Shown here: piece after piece, positions 1 through 5,043 of the stretch
How the letters are laid out: every line of letters begins with the position of its first letter
Position numbering within the stretch: the first letter of the stretch is position 1
Notes under the pieces: model-generated
The model's input: the letters and a program-made list of their open reading frames with translations, nothing else
The model's database searches: none
What the model was told of the DNA's origin: nothing
DNA from: Acidobacteriaceae bacterium
Lineage (GTDB): Bacteria; Acidobacteriota; Terriglobia; Terriglobales; Acidobacteriaceae
Direction: 5' to 3'
DNA: 5,043 nucleotides
NCBI GenBank assembly: GCA_030044455.1
Contig: JASHVU010000577.1
Location: 1 to 5,043 of the forward strand
Translations under genes and position numbers: made by a program

Positions 1-673
1 CAGCCGGCGCGCGGAGTACGTTGGTTGGGTTGCGGAGGAACTGATTCCCGAGGTTGCCGCGGCAAAGCTGGCCGAATATTGCGACGCCTTCTGCGACGAT
101 TGCGCGTTTACGGTGGAGGAGACGCGGACGGTGCTTGAGGCGGCGCGGCGCAATGGTCTTAAGCTGCGCGTACACGCCGAGCAATTCAGGCCGGGGACGG
201 GAGCGGCGCTGGCAGCCGAACTTGGCGCGGCGACTGCCGACCATCTTGAGGCTGCAACTCCGGAGACGCTCGCGCTACTGCGCCGGGCGGGGGTGCAGCC
301 GGTGCTGCTGCCCGGCTCTGTCTTTGCACTCCACGGTACGAAGTACCCGCCGGCGCGGGCGATGGTCGAGCAACGGCTTGCGATTGTAATTGCGACCGAT
401 TTCAACCCCGGGTCGTCGCCCATTGCATCGATGCCGTTTGTACTGTCGCTCGCGTGCCTGGAAATGAAGTTGACCCCGGCAGAGGCGCTCACCGCAGCTA
501 CCATCAACGCCGCGTGGAGTCTCGGACTAGGTGACCAGATCGGGTCGCTGGAGACCGGCAAACGGGCCGATTTTCTTATCCACGCGTTCGCCGATTATCG
601 CGAACTGGCTTACTTTATCGCTGCGCCGGCGCGGCCGCGGGTGTTTATCGGCGGGCGCGAAGTGACGCCCTGA
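1..673 (+). CDS. hutI: Imidazolonepropionase, C-terminal part (5' end outside window)
   Basis: HutI hydrolyses 4-imidazolone-5-propanoate to N-formimidoyl-L-glutamate, the third step of cytoplasmic histidine degradation. The frame is open from base 2 and gives 223 residues, against about 400 for the full family, so roughly the N-terminal 45 % is missing, including the first metal-binding His-x-His. Seen in the fragment: a DAFCDDCAFT-like block near residues 28-37; VHAEQF with the metal-ligand His at 58; ELGAATADHLE at about 73-83, whose ADHLE His belongs to the active site in this amidohydrolase family; LLPGSVF and GTKYPPAR; ATDFNPGSSP with the metal-ligand Asp at 133; TINAAWSLGL; and the C-terminal IGSLETGKRADFLI, which leads into the last beta strands. 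The residue after HAE is Gln where Bacillus HutI has Glu; Gln is common in other HutI branches, so this is not a defect. The ATG at 113 is internal, not the true start. No other hut gene is visible downstream, and the next gene is unrelated signalling. The identification is firm; other cyclic amidohydrolases fit less well. Confidence 0.95.
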   Translation, partial: SRRAEYVGWVAEELIPEVAAAKLAEYCDAFCDDCAFTVEETRTVLEAARRNGLKLRVHAEQFRPGTGAALAAELGAATADHLEAATPETLALLRRAGVQPVLLPGSVFALHGTKYPPARAMVEQRLAIVIATDFNPGSSPIASMPFVLSLACLEMKLTPAEALTAATINAAWSLGLGDQIGSLETGKRADFLIHAFADYRELAYFIAAPARPRVFIGGREVTP

Positions 674-788
674 GCCAAGTGCGCGACCGGTAACAAATGC
701 GAAAAGCGCTACTTTCGGTTGACCCCGGCCTCTCCTCCTTTGCATTACTCTTGAATTGCTCCGTCCGGTCGATCTTTGACTCAATCCA
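674..788. other. Intergenic region between hutI and the sensor kinase gene
   Basis: This gap probably carries the end of the hutI transcript and the promoter of the signalling operon, but neither is clear. No strong GC hairpin with a T-run follows hutI; the best stem is a weak 5-bp CGAAA/TTTCG pair at about 700-717 without a T tract. A possible sigma-70-like site is TTGACC at 719-724 with a poor -10 (CATTAC, 743-748; 18-base spacer; 3 of 6 matches), which would give a leader of about 30 bases. A pyrimidine tract, TCTCCTCCTTT (731-741), is the complement of a Shine-Dalgarno sequence. A 7-base inverted pair, CGACCGG (684-690) and CCGGTCG (765-771), is probably chance. A small frame starting at ATG 697 and running on to 960 overlaps the kinase start and looks spurious. 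Confidence 0.5.
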
Positions 789-3700
789 TTGGTACGCGCT
801 AAAGCCAACACGAATGCCGAATCAAAGCGAAAGGCGCAGCGTCCATCCGCGCCTGCATTCTGGCTGGCGCTATTGGTCGCATCTCTTCTCAATAGCAACG
901 CCGCTGCCGCTCTTGAACCCTCGACGCCGCTTGAGCGCTACAGCCGGCAGACTTGGGTGATGGAAAACGGGTTGCCGCAAAATACGGTGCAGGCAATAGC
1001 GCAGACGCGCGACGGGTTTTTGTGGCTGGGCACTGAAGCTGGACTGGTGCGATTCGATGGCGCGAATTTTGCCGTCTTCGATGAGCACTCGAATCCGGCG
1101 CTTCCGAGCGGAGACGTTCGCTGCCTGCTGGCTGCGAAGGATGGCCGGCTGTGGATCGGGACCGGCGACGGGCTGGCGAAAATGAGCAATGGCGCGGTGA
1201 CCACGTTTACTACGCAGCAGGGGCTGCCGGCGAATGGAATTCGCGCATTGATTGAGACCAGCGACAAAGATCTGTGGGCTTGGACCGATGCGGGGTTGGC
1301 GCATCTGGCAGGGGATCGGTTCGTCGAGAACAAGTTTGGTTTTCCCGCCTCGTCGATTACGGGTGTGCTGTCAGATTCGCAAGGCGGGCTTTGGGTGCAA
1401 GCCGGCTCAGCGGGCGCAATTTACCGCGCCGGGAAGTGGACGAACTATGAGCCGACCACAGTGGTTGTGCCTATTCGATCTGCATTTTTTGCAGCGCTTA
1501 CCGGCAACCGGGTTGCGCGTGCAACGGAGACCGGCCTCGAAATTGATCGTGGTGATGGCTCCTTCGCAAGAGCCGGAGACGTACTCGCCAGCCTCGCTGT
1601 CGGCAAGGAACTGCCCGGCACGCGTATCCAGGCGATGATGGCCGACCGGGAGGGGAATCTTTGGGTGGGCACCAACAGCGGCCTGGCCCGGGTGCGCAAC
1701 GATGGCAAGGTGGAACGGCTGCCGGTTACCGATCCGCTGGCTGCGGCATCGGTGCTGAGCCTGCTTGAAGACCGCGAAGGCAATCTATGGGTGGGCACCG
1801 AGACTGACGGGCTGCACATTCTGCGCGATCAGCGGTTCCATACTCTTGGCGCGCGCGATGGTCTTTCGTCGGACGCTATCACGACCGTGGTAGACGACAC
1901 TGCGGGCACGCTTTGGGTAGGGACGCAAGAGAGCGGCCTGAACGCGATGGCGGCAAACGGCAAAGTGAAGACCTACACGGTGCGCGACGGTCTGCTGAGC
2001 AACGTGATTCTTTCGTTGGCGGCCGGGCCCCATGGCACGATGTGGGTGGGAACGCCTGACGGATTAAATCGCATTGCCGGAGGCAGGGTCGACTCCATCG
2101 GGTCGGCCAACGGATTGCCGGACGACTTTATCCGCTCGCTGCTGGCGGACGCCGATGGATCTCTGTGGATCGGTACGCGGCACGGCTTGACGCACTGGAA
2201 GAACGCTGCCAACGCCCCATCGCTTGCAAACGCCGCGGCGCAGATGGAGACTTACACCACTGCAAACGGGCTGGGCAACGACCTGGTGGGTGCAATGACT
2301 CGAGACGCCGGCGGCGATCTGTGGGTGGCAACGCTAGCGGGTCTTTCGCGCCTGCACGCCGGTGCGATTCAAAACTTTACCACCGCGAATGGACTCTCGA
2401 GCAACGTAGTGACGGCATTGTTGCCCCGTGCCGACGGCACCCTGCTGATCGGGACCGAAGCCCATGGATGGGATGTGTGGGACGGTCACAAATTTCATCC
2501 GCAGATGCAAGACGGCTTAAGCACGGTAACGGTGCGTGCCATTCTCAACGATGAAATGGGGCATTTGTGGTTTGCGACGCAAAACGGTATCGCCCGGTGC
2601 GAGTGCGGAACGATGGGCAGTGCAAGCGCGGCGTCCGATTGCTCGCACTGGATGGAGTTCGGCACGGCCGATGGGCTGCGCAGCCGCGAAACTGCGACCA
2701 ATAGCCATCCCTCGGCATGGCGCTCGCACGACGGGCACCTGTGGTTTGCAACGCCCCGCGGCCTGGTGGAAGTCGATCCGGCGCATTTCGCGGTGAATCA
2801 AGTTGCGCCGCCGGTGGCAATTGAGCGCTTCACCGTCGACGATCTTGCCCAGCCACCCTTGCATGGAGCAGACTCTCGGACCAGAGTTTCGGCTGGGCAT
2901 GTGCACTTCGAATTCGATTACGCGGGCCTGAGTTTTGTGGCGCCGCAAAAAGTGGCTTACCGGTACATGCTGGAGGGGTTCGATCATGGCTGGACCGACG
3001 CCGGCACGCGCCGCACAGCTTACTACACCAATATTCCGCCCGGCCGCTATACGTTTCGCGTGCAGGCCGAGAATAACGACGGGATATGGAACACGGAGGG
3101 TGCGGCATTTGGCTTTGAGCTGGAGCCCCACTTTTACCAGACGGTGTGGTTTTATGCGCTGCTGCTTGCCGCGATTGGCGCGGGCCTTGTGCTATTGATT
3201 CGGCTGCGCGTGAGCCGCGCCGAGCGCGAATTCAGGGCCGTGCTGGGAGAGCGCAGCCGCATTGCCCGGGAGATTCATGACACGCTCGCGCAGGGTTATG
3301 TCGGAATCTCGGTGCAGCTTGAAGTGCTGGCCGAACTGTTGCACCAGCATCGCGTTGAGGACGCCCAAAAGCAGTTGAACAACGCCCGCGAGCATGTGCG
3401 GGTGGGCCTGGCCGACGCACGCCAGTCGATCTGGGCGCTGCGAACACAGGATTCCCGCGAGACCACGCTGCCAGTGAAACTGCGGCGCGTTGCAGAGCGG
3501 GCCGCGGGCAATGGACTGGAGGCGCACTTTCGTTTATTCGGCGCGTATCGGGCGCTGCCGGCAGGAACCGAGCAGGAAATACTGCGCATCGCTCAGGAAG
3601 CGATTCATAATGTGAAGAAGCACGCCCGGGCATCGCAGCTCACGGTGCAGCTGGAGTATCTGCCCGACGAAGTGGATCTGGAAGTTCGCGACGATGGAAA

Positions 3701-3887
3701 GGGCATAGAGGCGGAAGGCAAACTGGAGCCGGGGCCGGGACACTACGGACTGACGGGAATGAAAGAACGAGCCGCGGCGATAGGCGGAACGCTCGAGGTG
3801 GCCAGCGCGCTCGGCGAGGGAACCACGGTGAGGCTGAGAACGCCGGCGCCGCGTGAAACGCTGGAAGAGACAGGAGAACAGGATTGA
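789..3887 (+). CDS. Periplasmic beta-propeller (Reg_prop/Y_Y_Y) sensor histidine kinase, HisKA_3 type
   Basis: This is a membrane sensor kinase of 1032 residues. Order of parts: signal peptide (basic KRK at 13-15, hydrophobic core about 23-34, AAA-ALE cleavage region near 38-42); about 14 Reg_prop blades at 58-670, with the LW-(V/I)-GT-x-x-GL signature recurring at W79, 122, 163, 202, (A243), 292, 334, 376, 419, 460, 512, (L553), 594 and 652; Y_Y_Y domain at about 705-775 (FDYAGLSF, YRYMLEGFD, PPGRYTFRVQA); one transmembrane helix at about 785-804; HisKA_3 with REIHDTLAQG and phosphoacceptor His830; HATPase_c with N-box Asn941, DDGKG 968-972, YGLTGM 986-991 and a final GEGTTVRLR. There is no HAMP or PAS domain and no fused receiver, unlike Bacteroidetes hybrid systems with similar sensors. 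The TTG start at 789 is chosen because a stop lies in frame at 777-779 and no ATG or GTG precedes the signal peptide; no clear Shine-Dalgarno sequence is seen. The gene overlaps the downstream regulator by 4 bases. The ligand is unknown; relatives with such propellers often sense carbohydrates, which is only an analogy here. Confidence 0.95.
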   Translation: MVRAKANTNAESKRKAQRPSAPAFWLALLVASLLNSNAAAALEPSTPLERYSRQTWVMENGLPQNTVQAIAQTRDGFLWLGTEAGLVRFDGANFAVFDEHSNPALPSGDVRCLLAAKDGRLWIGTGDGLAKMSNGAVTTFTTQQGLPANGIRALIETSDKDLWAWTDAGLAHLAGDRFVENKFGFPASSITGVLSDSQGGLWVQAGSAGAIYRAGKWTNYEPTTVVVPIRSAFFAALTGNRVARATETGLEIDRGDGSFARAGDVLASLAVGKELPGTRIQAMMADREGNLWVGTNSGLARVRNDGKVERLPVTDPLAAASVLSLLEDREGNLWVGTETDGLHILRDQRFHTLGARDGLSSDAITTVVDDTAGTLWVGTQESGLNAMAANGKVKTYTVRDGLLSNVILSLAAGPHGTMWVGTPDGLNRIAGGRVDSIGSANGLPDDFIRSLLADADGSLWIGTRHGLTHWKNAANAPSLANAAAQMETYTTANGLGNDLVGAMTRDAGGDLWVATLAGLSRLHAGAIQNFTTANGLSSNVVTALLPRADGTLLIGTEAHGWDVWDGHKFHPQMQDGLSTVTVRAILNDEMGHLWFATQNGIARCECGTMGSASAASDCSHWMEFGTADGLRSRETATNSHPSAWRSHDGHLWFATPRGLVEVDPAHFAVNQVAPPVAIERFTVDDLAQPPLHGADSRTRVSAGHVHFEFDYAGLSFVAPQKVAYRYMLEGFDHGWTDAGTRRTAYYTNIPPGRYTFRVQAENNDGIWNTEGAAFGFELEPHFYQTVWFYALLLAAIGAGLVLLIRLRVSRAEREFRAVLGERSRIAREIHDTLAQGYVGISVQLEVLAELLHQHRVEDAQKQLNNAREHVRVGLADARQSIWALRTQDSRETTLPVKLRRVAERAAGNGLEAHFRLFGAYRALPAGTEQEILRIAQEAIHNVKKHARASQLTVQLEYLPDEVDLEVRDDGKGIEAEGKLEPGPGHYGLTGMKERAAAIGGTLEVASALGEGTTVRLRTPAPRETLEETGEQD
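1644..1799 (+). repeat. Nucleotide-level direct repeat of propeller blades 6 and 7
   Basis: Two 30-base copies at 1644-1673 and 1770-1799, offset by 126 bases (42 codons, one blade), match at 26 of 30 positions by eye. Both encode DREGNLWVGT. Most blade repeats in the gene are conserved only as protein, so this pair may be the most recent blade duplication or a gene-conversion tract. It lies within the kinase coding sequence and is not a separate element. Confidence 0.55.
3872..3887 (+). promoter_or_regulatory. Shine-Dalgarno and TTGA stop/start overlap for the response regulator
   Basis: AGGAG at 3872-3876 lies 7 bases before the TTG at 3884-3886. The kinase stop TGA (3885-3887) shares bases with this start, giving a 4-base TTGA overlap. 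The well-spaced ribosome site supports TTG as the true start, since no ATG or GTG gives the complete first beta strand of the receiver domain. This arrangement usually means termination-reinitiation coupling, which would keep regulator levels tied to kinase levels. Confidence 0.75.
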
Positions 3888-4537
3888 CGAAGCCAACAAT
3901 TCGCGTGCTTATAGTTGAGGATCATCACGTGGTGCGCCAGGGATTGGTGTCGCTGCTGAATGTGGTAGAAGGGATGGAAGTGGTGGGCGAGGCCGCGGAC
4001 GGCGTTGAAGCCATCGCGCAATATCGCAAGCACCAGCCCGACATCACGCTCATCGATTTGCGTCTGCCGCGCATGAGCGGGGTGGACGCGATCCAGCGCA
4101 TCCGCATGGAGTCGCCGCAGTCGCGCTTTATTGTGCTCACCACTTACGACGGCGACGAAGATATCTATCGCGCGCTCAAGGCCGGAGCCAAGGCATATCT
4201 GCTGAAAGGCATGACGACCGACGAGCTGATTACGGCAATTCGCGCGGTCTACGCAGGCAAGTCGCATATTCCGCAAGCCATAGCCGAGAAACTCGCTGAG
4301 CGCATGGGCTCAGAAGAGTTGACGCCTCGTGAGATGGATGTGCTGGAGCAGATTGTGGCGGGCAAGAGTAACAAGGAGATTGCGGACGAGCTTGGAGTTT
4401 CAGAAGCGACCGTGAAGACCCACATCAACAGCCTGCTGGGCAAGCTTGGCGTTACCGATCGCACCCAGGCGGCAACAGCAGCCATCCGGCGCGGCATTGT
4501 CCCCTTTGAATCGTTAAAGAGGCACGAATCCGAATGA
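3884..4537 (+). CDS. NarL/FixJ-family response regulator (REC + LuxR-type HTH)
   Basis: A cytoplasmic DNA-binding response regulator of 217 residues, the normal length for the NarL family. The receiver domain (about 5-120) shows acidic-pocket residues Glu12 and Asp13, phosphoacceptor Asp58 in LIDLRLPRMSG, Thr86/Thr87 in VLTTYD and Lys108 in YLLKG, so all catalytic positions are present. After a linker (about 121-144), the GerE/LuxR helix-turn-helix spans about 146-205: LTPREMDVLEQIVAGKSNKEIADELGVS-type scanning and recognition helices followed by TVKTHINSLLGKLGV. It starts with TTG, overlapping the kinase stop, and has a good AGGAG. HisKA_3 kinases typically pair with this regulator class, and the overlap makes the upstream kinase the obvious partner. 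Its targets cannot be read from the window; autoregulation of its own operon is possible, but no operator was recognised. Confidence 0.96.
   Translation: MTKPTIRVLIVEDHHVVRQGLVSLLNVVEGMEVVGEAADGVEAIAQYRKHQPDITLIDLRLPRMSGVDAIQRIRMESPQSRFIVLTTYDGDEDIYRALKAGAKAYLLKGMTTDELITAIRAVYAGKSHIPQAIAEKLAERMGSEELTPREMDVLEQIVAGKSNKEIADELGVSEATVKTHINSLLGKLGVTDRTQAATAAIRRGIVPFESLKRHESE
4518..4537 (+). promoter_or_regulatory. Ribosome-site candidate and ATGA overlap for the secreted protein gene
   Basis: AGAGG at 4518-4522 stands 11 bases before ATG 4534-4536, a rather long spacing. The regulator stop TGA (4535-4537) overlaps this ATG by 4 bases in total (ATGA). Weak spacing plus overlap suggests that translation depends mainly on ribosomes finishing the regulator. 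Confidence 0.5.
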
Positions 4538-5043
4538 AAAGCCTGGCGAAAACCTGCATTCTTCTGAGCGCAATTTTTGTGGCTTCAACGTCAGCGGCGA
4601 AAGGGCCCGCCTGGCGGCAGGCAACGCAGGCCGAACTGGCCGCAGTACTGCCTTCGCGCGCGCCGGTCATCAGCGAGCATATTGAAACGGAGATGCGGAC
4701 GGCCTCGGGAATCGTGGATTCACACGGCCACTATATTGCCGGCGTCGTGCTGATTACCGCCGGCTACTCAGCGGACGGGAAATATTCGCATTTCCTGATT
4801 GTGCAGGCGCCAATCGAGATTGGCGGCGTCGAGCTCACGCCGGGCAACTACATTTTTGGATGGACGCGGTCAGCGAACGGCGACTCGCTCAACGTACACT
4901 TTAACGATGCCGCCACGGGCAATCAGATCGGCATCGCGGACGCACACTGGATTGAGGGTTCGACGCGCATCGAAAGCCTGCACATCTGGCCGCCACAAGA
5001 GAAATCAATCGTCCAGATAGGACGCTTCGGAATTCCCTACAAG
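4534..5043 (+). CDS. Secreted protein of unknown function, partial (3' end outside window)
   Basis: The frame starts with ATG and stays open to the last base, giving 170 residues with no stop, so the C-terminus is unseen. Residues 1-22 form a classic Sec signal peptide: Lys2 and Lys6, a hydrophobic core CILLSAIFVA, and a TSAAKG cleavage region around 21-22. Cys8 has no lipobox around it, so a lipoprotein is unlikely. The mature part has no further cysteine or transmembrane stretch. It alternates short hydrophobic strands with polar turns (IAGVVLITAGYS 68-79, HFLIVQAPIEIGGVELTPGNYIF across 86-108 in two strands, LNVHF 119-123, IVQIGRFGIPY near the end), which suggests a beta-sandwich or barrel. 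I do not recognise a family; the LTPGNYxFGW stretch resembles turns in several beta-sandwich proteins but is not diagnostic. Start choice rests on the signal peptide and the ATGA overlap with the regulator. Linkage suggests a periplasmic accessory or output of the two-component system; that is inference. Confidence 0.85.
   Translation, partial: MKSLAKTCILLSAIFVASTSAAKGPAWRQATQAELAAVLPSRAPVISEHIETEMRTASGIVDSHGHYIAGVVLITAGYSADGKYSHFLIVQAPIEIGGVELTPGNYIFGWTRSANGDSLNVHFNDAATGNQIGIADAHWIEGSTRIESLHIWPPQEKSIVQIGRFGIPYK

Noticed and set aside
54..389. 111-residue + strand frame rich in arginine
   Set aside because: It is out of frame with hutI, whose conserved motifs run through the same bases.
719..748. 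Sigma-70 promoter TTGACC with CATTAC
   Set aside because: The -35 matches 5 of 6 but the -10 only 3 of 6; kept only as a note under the intergenic region, not called as a promoter.
684..771. Inverted pair CGACCGG/CCGGTCG as a terminator or operator
   Set aside because: Seven-base arms separated by 74 bases with no T-run; expected by chance in GC-rich DNA.
697..960. Small + strand frame in the gap before the kinase
   Set aside because: It overlaps the kinase signal-peptide and first-blade region out of frame, has no ribosome site, and its composition after about residue 40 is that of an out-of-frame translation.
2517..3131. 204-residue open frame on the - strand
   Set aside because: It lies wholly inside the well-supported kinase gene, has an arginine- and proline-rich composition and shows no recognisable domain; a typical antisense shadow in GC-rich DNA.
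3743..4276. 177-residue open frame on the - strand
   Set aside because: It is antisense to the end of the kinase and the regulator receiver domain, both with intact catalytic motifs; no domain or ribosome site supports it.
4534..4600. Lipoprotein signal at Cys8 of the last gene
   Set aside because: The residues before the cysteine (AKT) do not form a lipobox and the cysteine precedes the hydrophobic core; an ordinary Sec signal peptide fits better.

Overview
The window is a GC-rich (roughly 60 % by eye), tightly packed bacterial fragment with every convincing gene on the + strand. The architecture suggests Acidobacteriota (Terriglobia-like). A very large periplasmic beta-propeller sensor kinase without a fused regulator is followed immediately by a NarL-type response regulator and a small secreted protein. 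The taxon is an inference from gene style, not from a marker gene.

Layout. Positions 1-673 hold the 3' part of hutI (imidazolonepropionase, histidine degradation), whose start lies outside the window. Positions 674-788 are a 115-base gap with no clear terminator and only a weak promoter candidate. Positions 789-3887 encode a 1032-residue membrane sensor histidine kinase: signal peptide, about 14 propeller blades, Y_Y_Y domain, one transmembrane helix, HisKA_3 dimerisation/phosphoacceptor domain and HATPase_c domain. Positions 3884-4537 encode its probable partner, a 217-residue REC plus LuxR/GerE-type HTH response regulator. Positions 4534-5043 hold the start of a secreted protein of unknown function that runs off the window end.

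The last three genes overlap by 4 bases at each junction (TTGA and ATGA), so they almost certainly form one translationally coupled unit. The likely logic is as follows. The periplasmic propellers and Y_Y_Y domain sense an extracellular ligand. The signal crosses the single helix to His830, phosphate passes to Asp58 of the regulator, and the regulator binds DNA. The secreted third product is the least understood part. Its co-translation with the kinase and regulator suggests a periplasmic accessory or output protein of this signalling unit, but nothing in its sequence proves that. hutI appears to be a separate transcription unit that merely lies upstream.

No RNA gene, mobile element, CRISPR array or attachment site was seen. 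The most interesting points are the uncharacterised secreted protein locked to the two-component pair, the 14-blade sensor with a cysteine-bearing insert, and the use of TTG starts in both signalling genes.
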